The notes beneath the pieces were generated by a model. The model ran no database searches and was not told the DNA's origin. It was given only the letters and a program-made list of their open reading frames with translations. From Spirochaetales bacterium (lineage in GTDB: Bacteria > Spirochaetota > Spirochaetia > DSM-27196 > Salinispiraceae): a DNA stretch of 51,701 bases. The stretch spans positions 1 to 51,701 of the forward strand of contig JAACWS010000025.1 in NCBI GenBank assembly GCA_009991955.1, in the 5' to 3' direction. A program made the position numbers and the translations under genes. Positions 34,738-42,963 of the stretch are shown here, piece after piece; positions within the stretch are counted from its first letter, which is position 1; each line of letters opens with the position of its first letter.

Positions 34738-35398
34738 TCCCTAGGAGCTCGAGAATCGAACTCTCTATTTTTAGGGTTCGTTCATCCATAACACCTGGGC
34801 CCCGGGGATTCCCGGCAACTCTCCCAACCTCTTGCAGGGGAGGTCCCGTGTAGACCCGAATATCCGTACCCAGGAGGGCAGCTTCCCGGGGATCGTGGGT
34901 AATTGCGATTATTGGAAGGGGACGTTTTCGACGTAGGTCCAAGAGCAAGTAGATAAGTTCGTAGCGCAGTACCACATCCAGGCCCTGAAAAGGCTCGTCC
35001 AGTAACAACCCATCGCAGGGAAACCCAAAGGCCCGGGCCATACTCACCCTCTGCCTCTGTCCCCCGGACAACTGGTCCGGAAAGGCTCGCCCGGTTCCCT
35101 GCAAACCTACCATGGCCAAGAGCTCATCGACCCCTTCTTGGGTACCTAAAGCAAAGGTCAAGTTCTGCTCCACCGTGTACCAAGGAATCAGCCTGGGCTC
35201 CTGATACATAACCCCCGCCCGAACCCCCTGGGCCAAACGATGGACAAGGGTAGTCTTTCCAGACCCCGAAGGGCCAAGGATTACCACAATCCCCGCAGGG
35301 TCACAGGAAAACGAAAAGTCGTCGAGGATTTTCGTCTCGGCACCTGGGTAGGTGAAACTGACCCTATCCAAGAAAAATGGACTCCTATCCTCGGCCAT
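34673..35398 (-). CDS. ABC importer ATPase (nitrate/sulfonate/taurine type)
   Basis: A 241-residue ATPase of the SsuB/TauB/NrtD type. Walker A GPSGSGKTT, a short Q-loop region (VMYQEPRLIPWYTVEQNL), signature LSGGQRQRVSMARAF, Walker B GLLLDEPFQGLD and the H-loop in AITHDPREAALLG are all present. ATG 35398 is preferred over 35422 because GGAGG lies just upstream and the shorter form begins at the usual place. It overlaps the permease stop by 14 bp. Substrate unknown. Confidence 0.9.
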   Translation of the reverse strand: MAEDRSPFFLDRVSFTYPGAETKILDDFSFSCDPAGIVVILGPSGSGKTTLVHRLAQGVRAGVMYQEPRLIPWYTVEQNLTFALGTQEGVDELLAMVGLQGTGRAFPDQLSGGQRQRVSMARAFGFPCDGLLLDEPFQGLDVVLRYELIYLLLDLRRKRPLPIIAITHDPREAALLGTDIRVYTGPPLQEVGRVAGNPRGPGVMDERTLKIESSILELLGTTSPPGEDANRTEETKSVAKI

Positions 35399-36137
35399 GG
35401 GTCCTCCATCGTCGGGCGGCAAGGGAAAAAATTCCCTGGGTCAGGCCGCTCAGGGCTACCGCTGCCAGGGTCCAGGCGAACACCTCGCCGGTATCCAAAA
35501 TAGCCTTTGCCCTCTGCATCGCCGTACCTAACCCGGGGTTCGGCTGGGCCAATACTTCGGCGGCCACGGCTACCTTCCAAGTGAGCCCCAGGCTCGCCGA
35601 TGCCCCAGCAAAGAGTCCGGGCAAAATGGAAGGCACGATAATTCCGCTCACTTGCCGGCCCAAAGGGACCCGGTAGGCCCGGGCCATTTCTAACAACCGC
35701 TGATCTACTCCCCGGACCCCGGCAATTACCGCCTCGGTCATGACCGGCAGGGTCAAGAGAATCGCGGTAATTCGGGGCACCGCATTGCTCCCGAACCAAA
35801 TAAGCAGAATAAGAATGACCGATAACACCGGTACCGCCTGCATAAAGGTGATCCCCGGGCGCAGGAAATCCTCAAAAAACCGACTAAGGCCCGCGCTTAG
35901 TCCCAGGACCAGGCTAAGTCCAAGGGCCAGCAAAAATCCTTCCAGCACCCTTCGGCTCGTGGCAGCTATGGCGATCCAGAATTCTGGTTTAGACCCAAGA
36001 CCGACCATGGCCCGAAAAACCTGGACAGGACCAGGCACTATAAGATCCGAACCAATAACCATCGCGGCTCCAAGCCAGGTCAGGAATAGGACCCCAAGAC
36101 CCAGCCCCCAGGCTGCCCAGCGGCCTACCCAGGTCAT
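35385..36137 (-). CDS. ABC importer permease (SsuC/TauC family)
   Basis: A 250-residue inner-membrane permease with six helices and the EAA loop MARAYRVPLGRQVSGIIVPSILPGLFAG, which contacts the ATPase. The N-terminal segment VPGPVQVFRAM is typical of this family. ATG at 36137 overlaps the stop of the binding protein by 4 bases (ATGA), so all three ABC genes are translationally coupled. Confidence 0.9.
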   Translation of the reverse strand: MTWVGRWAAWGLGLGVLFLTWLGAAMVIGSDLIVPGPVQVFRAMVGLGSKPEFWIAIAATSRRVLEGFLLALGLSLVLGLSAGLSRFFEDFLRPGITFMQAVPVLSVILILLIWFGSNAVPRITAILLTLPVMTEAVIAGVRGVDQRLLEMARAYRVPLGRQVSGIIVPSILPGLFAGASASLGLTWKVAVAAEVLAQPNPGLGTAMQRAKAILDTGEVFAWTLAAVALSGLTQGIFSLAARRWRTHGRG

Positions 36138-37189
36138 TTCCCGTAGAACCCCGAATCGGGCAATTTGCCCCCGATGGAAGCAGGCTCCAGTTCGAACAGA
36201 ACCTCAAAAAGACCCTCAGCGAGTTCGCGGGTCGATGGCAGGGCTGCAGACAAATAGGAATACCCGCTGGTAGGAATTGCCCGGGCGGCCACAGGACCGG
36301 GTATACCAATGTCCAAGCTTCCAACCAAGGCACCCGCATCGTCGGGGTTGTCTTGGACCCATTGCAAAGACCTCGCGTAGGCGGTCAAAAAGGCATCAAC
36401 ATCCTCTGGCCGATATTCCCACACCTGCCGTCGAACTACCAGGGCGGTCATCGGATAGTCCCGGGCATTTCCGGGAATTTCCGCCCAGGCCTCTTGGAGG
36501 TCCAGTACCTTCATTACTTGGGGGTTTTGCATCCGAGCCATAGTGCTAAAGGGCTCGGGAAGCACCGCCGTTTCTATTCGCCCCGCCGCCAGGCTGGCGG
36601 TAATTTCGGGGTAGGACATGGAGAAATCTAAGGTAAGATCCGCTCCAGGCACCAGACCCTCGGACTGTAGAATTGCCTTTAAGACATAGTCGGGGGTCGA
36701 ACCCTGGCCGGTTACATGGACTTGCCGACCCCGCAGGTCTGTCGTGGTGGCTATCGACGAGTCGGTGGAGAGGACGCTAAGCATACCGGTGCCGGTTATG
36801 GCTGCCAAAACCAGGGACTGGCCTCCGTTATACAGCCGGGCTGCCAGGTTGGCGGGCAGAACCGCTAAATCGACCTCCTGATTCACCAGGCGGGCAATCA
36901 TTACATCTGGGGCGCCGACTAGTTCAAATTCGACGGTTCCACCACCGGGAAGGGTAAGACCCTCGGAAATAACCTGCACTAGACCAACTGCCGTAGGACC
37001 CCGAAAGGCTCCAATAGCCAAAGGACTGGAGTCGGAGAGTACTTGCTCGGTGACGACCGAGTCGGCTACTGCTGGTTCGGTTGCTACCGGTGCGGCGGTA
37101 GCTCCACCGGCAAATAGTGGAGCGCTCAAAAGAACCACAAGGGCCCATAGCCCAAGGGAAAAAAACCTTGAAGAAGTTAAGTATTTCAT
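36134..37189 (-). CDS. ABC importer substrate-binding protein (NMT1/SsuA-like)
   Basis: A 351-residue periplasmic binding protein. Signal sequence MKYLTSSRFFSLGLWALVVLLSAPLFAGG, then a mature type-II binding fold: LAIGAFRGPTAVGL, DLAVLPANLAARLYNGG, DLRGRQVHVTGQGSTPDYVL, and TAVLPEPFSTMARM, which are shared with SsuA/TauA/NrtA and ThiY-like proteins. The ligand is probably a small anion or a pyrimidine; it cannot be decided from sequence. First gene of the operon, with ATG 6 nt after a TATACT box. Confidence 0.85.
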   Translation of the reverse strand: MKYLTSSRFFSLGLWALVVLLSAPLFAGGATAAPVATEPAVADSVVTEQVLSDSSPLAIGAFRGPTAVGLVQVISEGLTLPGGGTVEFELVGAPDVMIARLVNQEVDLAVLPANLAARLYNGGQSLVLAAITGTGMLSVLSTDSSIATTTDLRGRQVHVTGQGSTPDYVLKAILQSEGLVPGADLTLDFSMSYPEITASLAAGRIETAVLPEPFSTMARMQNPQVMKVLDLQEAWAEIPGNARDYPMTALVVRRQVWEYRPEDVDAFLTAYARSLQWVQDNPDDAGALVGSLDIGIPGPVAARAIPTSGYSYLSAALPSTRELAEGLFEVLFELEPASIGGKLPDSGFYGK

Positions 37190-37195
37190 GAGAGA

Positions 37196-37201
37196 AGTAT
37201 A
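37196..37201 (-). promoter_or_regulatory. -10 box of the ABC importer operon
   Basis: TATACT on the minus strand, 6 nt (TCTCTC) before ATG 37189; no Shine-Dalgarno. No convincing -35. Confidence 0.6.
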
Positions 37202-37227
37202 ACCATCACCGGTTGGTTTGAATATCC

Positions 37228-37297
37228 GAGGACCTTAAAATCTGATTTTCGGGCCAAGAAGATCATTGCACCCCAATGACTGAAGAACGTGGGCCGA
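37228..37297 (-). repeat. Truncated copy (D) of the 100-bp MITE-like repeat
   Basis: In reverse orientation it carries the core GTCATTGGGGTGCAATG (37280-37264) and the right end with CGAAAATCAGATTTTAAGGT, aligning well with the right half of the intact copy. The left end has diverged or been lost. It fills the gap between two divergent promoters. Confidence 0.65.
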
Positions 37298-37301
37298 ATC
37301 C

Positions 37302-37330
37302 TTGACCTTCATTCACCTCATCCATACACT
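37302..37330 (+). promoter_or_regulatory. Promoter of the MinD-FapA operon
   Basis: TTGACC (37302-37307), 17-bp spacer, TACACT (37325-37330), then 7 nt to ATG 37338. Confidence 0.75.
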
Positions 37331-37337
37331 CGAGGTT

Positions 37338-37778
37338 ATGAGAAACCATCGTATTCTTTGGACCTTCGCAGCATTGTGGGACTTTTTGCGAATAGGGATT
37401 CTGTTTCTTTTTTATACCCTCAACGATGGCATTCTTGAGCCCTATGGACCCCTGGTACTCACCTCCCTCCTTGGACCCTTCCTGGTATTTCCACTCTGGG
37501 CTTTGTCAAATTCTATTCCCAAGGTGATCGATGAAGGTGGTCCTCAAACCGATGAACCCTGGAAGACCGGAAAAATTTTGTCCCTTGGGGCAACGGTGTT
37601 TTTACTGGTGTTTTTGGGACTCAATTTTGCTGCTGGGCGAGGAGCTATCCCAACGGTGTATGAAATTGTACGGCTGTACGGGTTGGGCGGCGCCCTGGTT
37701 CTGGGAGACCTTTGGATCCTTGGTTTGGTGCATTTCTTGATTAGGCCGCCGAAGCCGACAACTTTGGGGAAGGAATAA
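37338..37778 (+). CDS. Four-helix membrane protein of unknown function
   Basis: A 146-residue protein with four membrane helices (about 10-28, 39-60, 81-100, 117-137) and a polar tail; no family recognised. The frame is open from 37302 but that would place the start inside the -35 box; ATG 37338, 7 nt after the -10, is the likely start. Its stop overlaps the next ATG (TAATG), so it is co-expressed with the MinD/FlhG-like ATPase. Confidence 0.65.
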   Translation: MRNHRILWTFAALWDFLRIGILFLFYTLNDGILEPYGPLVLTSLLGPFLVFPLWALSNSIPKVIDEGGPQTDEPWKTGKILSLGATVFLLVFLGLNFAAGRGAIPTVYEIVRLYGLGGALVLGDLWILGLVHFLIRPPKPTTLGKE

Positions 37779-38935
37779 TGCATATTTTTCCCGTTGCCAG
37801 CGGTAAGGGTGGTGTAGGGAAATCCCTTTTTACCGCAAACTTGGGTATTGCCCTGGGTCAGGCAGGGAAAAAAGTCATCCTGGCCGACCTCGATTTGGGA
37901 GCCAGCAATCTTCACTTGCTCTTAGGCGAACGCCGCCCCGGCCGGGGTATTGGCTACTTCCTCAACGAAAGCCGTACCCAGTTAGTTGACTACGTCCAAC
38001 CCACCCAGTACAAAAACGTATCCTATATCCCCGGAGACTCAGAAATTCCCGGAATGGCAAACCTCAGTGCGGCCCAAAAAAGACGGCTCATGAAGAGCCT
38101 TTCGAATCTCGATACCGAGTATCTACTGCTCGACTTGGGGGCCGGAACGAGCTTTCATACTATCGATTTTTTTCTCATGAGCGGGGCAGGAACCCTGGTA
38201 ACAACTCCAACCCCGACGGCGATAGTTAACGGATATGTCTTCATTAAAACGGCGATTTTTCGTCTGCTTCACACCGCGTGCAAAAAGGGAAGCCCGGGCG
38301 AAAAGATCCTTAAACTTCTAGAAAAAGAATCGTCAAACTTCCAGAGGCTGTATATTCTCGACCTACTGAAAGAAATTCTCCGGGCCGACCCCGACAGCTA
38401 CGAACGGTTTCAAGCCCTCTCAAAAAGGTTTCGACCCCGCCTCGTTCTAAACATGCTCGAGAATCCCAAGGACGCCGACCGGGCCTACAAGCTCCGACGC
38501 AGTTGCCAACAGTACTTGGGTTTAGATCTCGACCACTTTGGAATTATGTATCGAGACGAACTCCAAGATACCGCCCTGACCTCGGGTTTACCGATTGTAG
38601 TTTACAAACCAAAGTCCGTTCTTTCCCAGGCAATCTACCGAATCGCCGATAAATTTATTCAGTTTGAGTTAGAATATGAAGGAGAGGATGAGAACCTCGT
38701 AAAAGACACAGATTTCGGAGACGATAGCTTCGAGGCAGCGGACCTCGAAGCCCAACTGGACTACGAGTCTAAGATCGAATACCTCGAGGAGCTCCTCCAT
38801 ACCGGAGCCCTGACCCTGGGTGATGTGATGGAAACTTTGAAAACCCAGCAGTTTGAGGTCCAGAAACTCAAGCAGGAGAACACCTTGCTCAAAAAGAAAT
38901 TGGTCGAAGCCATAGAACGAGGATACCTGGGATAA
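37778..38935 (+). CDS. MinD/FlhG-like ParA-family ATPase
   Basis: A 385-residue deviant Walker ATPase. The P-loop SGKGGVGKS has both lysines (K10, K15), and ADLDLGASNLH and LLLDLGAGTS form switch segments. Such proteins place cell division sites or flagella. Extra to MinD, it has an insertion of about 60 residues in the middle and a C-terminal coiled coil (about 320-382). Genes of this type next to a FapA (DUF342) gene suggest a polar or flagellar placement role; the link is inference. It lies 3 bp upstream of the FapA gene, surely one operon. Confidence 0.85.
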   Translation: MHIFPVASGKGGVGKSLFTANLGIALGQAGKKVILADLDLGASNLHLLLGERRPGRGIGYFLNESRTQLVDYVQPTQYKNVSYIPGDSEIPGMANLSAAQKRRLMKSLSNLDTEYLLLDLGAGTSFHTIDFFLMSGAGTLVTTPTPTAIVNGYVFIKTAIFRLLHTACKKGSPGEKILKLLEKESSNFQRLYILDLLKEILRADPDSYERFQALSKRFRPRLVLNMLENPKDADRAYKLRRSCQQYLGLDLDHFGIMYRDELQDTALTSGLPIVVYKPKSVLSQAIYRIADKFIQFELEYEGEDENLVKDTDFGDDSFEAADLEAQLDYESKIEYLEELLHTGALTLGDVMETLKTQQFEVQKLKQENTLLKKKLVEAIERGYLG

Positions 38936-38938
38936 ACT

Positions 38939-41899
38939 ATGGCCAAAAAAGAAGTCCACCTACGGGGAACCGTTACTCTGTCTATCGATCCAGAAATGCT
39001 CACTGCTATGGTGACCTTTACAAAATCTGGAGAGGGTCAGGACTGGACCAGTGAATCGCTCATTCATTACTTAACCACGAACAAAATCGCCTACGGTTAC
39101 TCGCCCACCGAAATTCAACGACAATTCAAAATCGCCGCTGAAAAAACCGACCCGGTGGTTACCTTTACCGCCGCAAAGGGTGAACCGGTGGAGCCCAACA
39201 AGCCCGAATCGGTGGATTGGAAATTCCACGAGTTTCCCGAACCAATTCAACCTCTGGTGGAAAAGAAACTTGAAGGGTCACCAGCGCCAATTCTTTTTTC
39301 CGAAATCCAAATCAAAGTAAAAAGACAAAAAGAAGTAGAAAAAAAATCCCCCATTCCTTTTGTTGCACCCAAAAAAGAAATGATTGAGGTTATAGAAACC
39401 GAGACCAAGAAGGAGAGGGTCTATGTAGACCCGACGGTCGAAAAGACCGGATGGGTAGAAGAGGGCGAACCAGTTGGAATCTTCTATATTCAGCAAAAAG
39501 GGAAACCTGGAACCAACCTTCACGGAGATCCCATTCCCCCCGCAGAGCTACCAGACCCGCGATACTACCTGGGCGACAATTTAGAAAAGAAAGGCCACGA
39601 TATTATCGCGAAGGCCACCGGAATACTGAGGACAGGAAAGAACTGGGCAGACGTTCTGCCCCTGCTGCCCCATACCTGGGAACTAATACTGAGCCCAGAC
39701 AAGGCAACCTGCTTACTCACCCTAGTACCCGGCGACCCTACCCTCCCTCCCCCGTCCTATGAAGAAATCATTCAGAAGGCAACGGTGCTTGAGTTCCCCA
39801 TTGAAAAACTCATTTCCAAGTCTGAAATGGAACACCTAGTTCGGGAGCACATTCTGTCATCGACTCCAGTAGAACATCTGGCCCTTACCGGCCACGACGA
39901 CGCGTTCTTCGATGTAGTGGTTTCTGAAGATAGCATGCAAGCTCTGCTCAATATAAAAAAGGGCCAGGGTCAAGGAAAACCCCTAGTATTGAAAGAAGTT
40001 GGAAAGGCTATTCGGGACAGCAAGGTTCGGATACCCGATCAGGATATCCTCCGCCAAGACATTCTCAATTTTTATAGTGCCCCCGAAACCGAGCTCATCG
40101 GCTATATCCTCGCCGAAGGAAAAAAACCGAAAAAGGGTGCGGATCAAATGGTGGACTGGTCGGCTCGATTCTTTGACGAAAAAGACTTCCTCCTGACCAA
40201 GCAACAAATTCTTGATAGTCGAGAGAGTTTCGCCCATCTCGAAAGTGCCGGCGAGTTTCCTCTGGACGATCTTTCGGACCTGGCTTTCGTAGACAAGGAC
40301 TCTCGTATACTCACCCTTGGCCCACCGAGTAAGGGTGAACCAGGGATAGACGTCTTCGGGAACCCGGTTGAAGGCCTCGCCGGGCGCCCAGTCGAACTCA
40401 AGATATACGAGGGGCTTGTCCAAAGGGATAACGTCCTAATCGCCGGTGAAGCGGGCATTTTTGAGCGTGTGTACAAGGAAGGGGTGTATTACCTACGGAT
40501 ACGACCCCACAAAGACTCGGATATTTCAATCGAAGTAAGTGGTGACAACCTTACTGCTTATATTAGTTTTTCCCAGAGTCAAGGTTCGGGTAAAAAGATT
40601 ACGATGGATCGGATCCACCGGGCCCTTGAAGACTATGGTGTCGTGGAGGGAGTACATCACGATTCTTTGGAAAAAATTCGCGAAATACTAGACGCCGAGC
40701 AGGACTGCCCTCGTCTGCTCATTGCTACCGGTACTCCTGCAGAGGAAGGTGGAGCGTACAAACTGCAGATGCTCGTAAACATGGCAACGGGCCAAAAGGT
40801 TACCATCCGGTCCGATGGTACCGCAGACTACAAGAATCGTGACAAAATTACCCGGGTTGCAAAAGACACCCCTTTAGCCAGAGTTCTTCCACCGTTAAAC
40901 GAACCAAAAGCAGGAAAAAACGTCTACGGTAAAGAAATTCCCCCATCAACCTCAAGAAACGAAGACCTCCTAATTGGAGCAAACATTCGGGTAGAAAACG
41001 AGGAAGAGGGGGTGCGCCTGCTTTACGCCGATTCCGACGGCGAACTGGTAGTTGGTAAAAATAGCATTGAAGTAAAGGGCGTCTACACGATTCAGGGCAA
41101 CGTTAATATTAAAACTGGAAATATCAAGTTCCCGGGCACCGTACAGGTCTCGGGAGATGTTGAAAGTGGCTTTGCTGTCCTTTCCGATGGGGATGTAAAA
41201 ATTGGTGGAAGTGTCGATGCGTCCCTTGTTTCTGCTGGGGGCGATATTCTGCTAAAAGGTGGGGTAAAGGGGAATCAAAAGGGAGTTCTAAGAGCCAAGG
41301 GAAATATACTCGCCGCCTTTATCGAACAGGCTACGATTTTAGCAGTGGGAAACATGAAGGTCCTAAAAAACTGCCTACGTTCGAGCATAAAATGTAACGG
41401 AAAACTCTCGATCCCCGAAAAAGGTGCAATCATCGGCGGAATAACCAAGGTCCGAAAGGGCCTGGAGGTCGGTAACCTGGGGTCTCCTCGAACCGTGCCT
41501 ACCCGCATTCATTTTGGCCAAGACTACCTGGTTGAAGACCAAATAATGGTCGAAGAAAAAGAAATCAAAAAAACCCAGGAACAAATTGCCCAAATAGACC
41601 TGGCCATGAAAAAGCCCGACATTATCTCGAATAAAGTCGAATTGCAGCAGATGTTCAATCAAAAGACCAAGCTTCTCAAGCTCTTAGAAAAGCGTAACCT
41701 TCGACTTTTTGTGTTAAAAGAACGTTTTGAGCAGCATTTTGAGTCGGAATTGCGGGTTCGTGGTAGTATATTTCCCGGAGTTCTCTTAGAAAGTCACGGC
41801 CGGACCCTGGAAGTAACGCTGGAAAAGAAGAACGTAGTCTATACTTTCGATTTTTCTACCGCACGAATCCTGGAAAAGGCTATCGAAAAAAAAGAATAA
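38939..41899 (+). CDS. FapA (DUF342) family protein with repeated N-terminal modules
   Basis: A 986-residue cytoplasmic protein, about twice the usual DUF342 length. The C-terminal right-handed beta-helix region is typical (YTIQGNVNIKTGNIKFPGT, VQVSGDVESGFAVLSDGDV, KCNGKLSIPEKGAIIGG), then a coiled coil (about 850-930). Ahead of it the FapA N-terminal module seems to occur four times, starting near residues 8, 245, 323 and 527 (TLSIDPEMLTAMVTF, ELILSPDKATCLLTL, DVVVSEDSMQALLNI, SIEVSGDNLTAYISF). Interleaved G-x-P-G-x-N/D segments recur (GKPGTNLHGDP, GEPGIDVFGNP, PKAGKNVYGKE). It is coupled to the MinD/FlhG-like gene and lgt follows. Confidence 0.85.
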   Translation: MAKKEVHLRGTVTLSIDPEMLTAMVTFTKSGEGQDWTSESLIHYLTTNKIAYGYSPTEIQRQFKIAAEKTDPVVTFTAAKGEPVEPNKPESVDWKFHEFPEPIQPLVEKKLEGSPAPILFSEIQIKVKRQKEVEKKSPIPFVAPKKEMIEVIETETKKERVYVDPTVEKTGWVEEGEPVGIFYIQQKGKPGTNLHGDPIPPAELPDPRYYLGDNLEKKGHDIIAKATGILRTGKNWADVLPLLPHTWELILSPDKATCLLTLVPGDPTLPPPSYEEIIQKATVLEFPIEKLISKSEMEHLVREHILSSTPVEHLALTGHDDAFFDVVVSEDSMQALLNIKKGQGQGKPLVLKEVGKAIRDSKVRIPDQDILRQDILNFYSAPETELIGYILAEGKKPKKGADQMVDWSARFFDEKDFLLTKQQILDSRESFAHLESAGEFPLDDLSDLAFVDKDSRILTLGPPSKGEPGIDVFGNPVEGLAGRPVELKIYEGLVQRDNVLIAGEAGIFERVYKEGVYYLRIRPHKDSDISIEVSGDNLTAYISFSQSQGSGKKITMDRIHRALEDYGVVEGVHHDSLEKIREILDAEQDCPRLLIATGTPAEEGGAYKLQMLVNMATGQKVTIRSDGTADYKNRDKITRVAKDTPLARVLPPLNEPKAGKNVYGKEIPPSTSRNEDLLIGANIRVENEEEGVRLLYADSDGELVVGKNSIEVKGVYTIQGNVNIKTGNIKFPGTVQVSGDVESGFAVLSDGDVKIGGSVDASLVSAGGDILLKGGVKGNQKGVLRAKGNILAAFIEQATILAVGNMKVLKNCLRSSIKCNGKLSIPEKGAIIGGITKVRKGLEVGNLGSPRTVPTRIHFGQDYLVEDQIMVEEKEIKKTQEQIAQIDLAMKKPDIISNKVELQQMFNQKTKLLKLLEKRNLRLFVLKERFEQHFESELRVRGSIFPGVLLESHGRTLEVTLEKKNVVYTFDFSTARILEKAIEKKE

Positions 41900-41915
41900 C
41901 ATTGCGAGGTCCCCA

Positions 41916-42923
41916 ATGCCCCTCTACATGAACTACCCTTCATGGATTTCTCCCGAGGTTATCCCCGGTTTACCAATTCGCTGGTACGGCCTTATGTACT
42001 TGGTAGCCTTTGGGATTTCGTACTGGCTGTTCACGGTCCAAATAAAAGAACGTAAAATTTCTACCGATCAAGATACGGTCATAAACCTGTACTTCTACGC
42101 CATTTTGGGTCTTCTTATAGGCGCCCGAATCTTTTCGGCGGTCATCTACGACCCCTCGGGTAAATATCTCCGGGCCCCCTGGCTTATTGTGTGGCCCTTC
42201 GAAAACGGCCGATTTGTTGGCCTCCAAGGAATGAGTTACCACGGTGGTTTAGTAGGGGCCGTTGTCGCCGCTATCATCTACCTAAAAAGCAAGAAACTCG
42301 ATGTCCTGGACTGGGGCGACATGGTCGTCATAAGTGTACCCCTTGGTTATACCTTTGGTCGAATAGGTAATTTCATCAACGGAGAACTCTACGGTCGGGT
42401 TACCTCGGGTCCTTGGGGGATGATTTTTCCTACCGCTCGCCCGGTGCCTGCAAGCGCCGACTGGGTTCAACAGGTAGCATCAGAGGCCAATTTTTCAATT
42501 TCCGAAGGTTCGCTTTTAGTAAACCTTCCCCGCCATCCATCCCAACTCTACGAGGCCTTCCTGGAAGGGATTCTTTTGTGGGTGGTCATGTGGTTCTTCG
42601 TACGAAATCGTAAACCCTTTCGGGGATTTGGAATTGCCATCTACCTCATTGGGTACGGGATCGCCCGGTTCATTGCCGAGTACACCCGAGAACCCGATCC
42701 ACAGCTCGGATACATTTGGCGACTGACCGGTAGCGATTCCCCAACCCAGGTCTTTCAGTCCCTGGCGGACATTAGTATGGGCCAAATTTTAAGCTCCCTT
42801 ATGGTTCTATCAGGGCTGGTGGTCCTGGTGGTTTTCTGGGGAATCCATAAACGACGACCGGGCTTTGAGCGGGTCGACCTGAGCCCGCCGAAGGAATCGA
42901 AAAGAGGAAAGAAGAAAAGGTAG
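41916..42923 (+). CDS. lgt: Prolipoprotein diacylglyceryl transferase
   Basis: A 335-residue, seven-helix membrane enzyme transferring diacylglycerol from phosphatidylglycerol to the lipobox cysteine. Conserved parts: RWYGLMYLVAF, H109 in SYHGGLVGA, R149 in GRIGNFINGELYGR, HPSQLYEAFLEG and RFIAEYTREPD. Length is a little above E. coli (291) because of the middle loop and a basic C-terminal tail (KESKRGKKKR). GAGGT precedes the ATG. It is 16 bp after the FapA gene and probably in the same operon. Confidence 0.95.
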   Translation: MPLYMNYPSWISPEVIPGLPIRWYGLMYLVAFGISYWLFTVQIKERKISTDQDTVINLYFYAILGLLIGARIFSAVIYDPSGKYLRAPWLIVWPFENGRFVGLQGMSYHGGLVGAVVAAIIYLKSKKLDVLDWGDMVVISVPLGYTFGRIGNFINGELYGRVTSGPWGMIFPTARPVPASADWVQQVASEANFSISEGSLLVNLPRHPSQLYEAFLEGILLWVVMWFFVRNRKPFRGFGIAIYLIGYGIARFIAEYTREPDPQLGYIWRLTGSDSPTQVFQSLADISMGQILSSLMVLSGLVVLVVFWGIHKRRPGFERVDLSPPKESKRGKKKR

Positions 42924-42963
42924 CTGTCTGGCGAAGAACGAGTATTGGGTATACCATAGTCAA

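Noticed and set aside
37302-37337. Upstream start for the small membrane protein
   Set aside because: The proposed start codon lies in the -35 hexamer of its own promoter.
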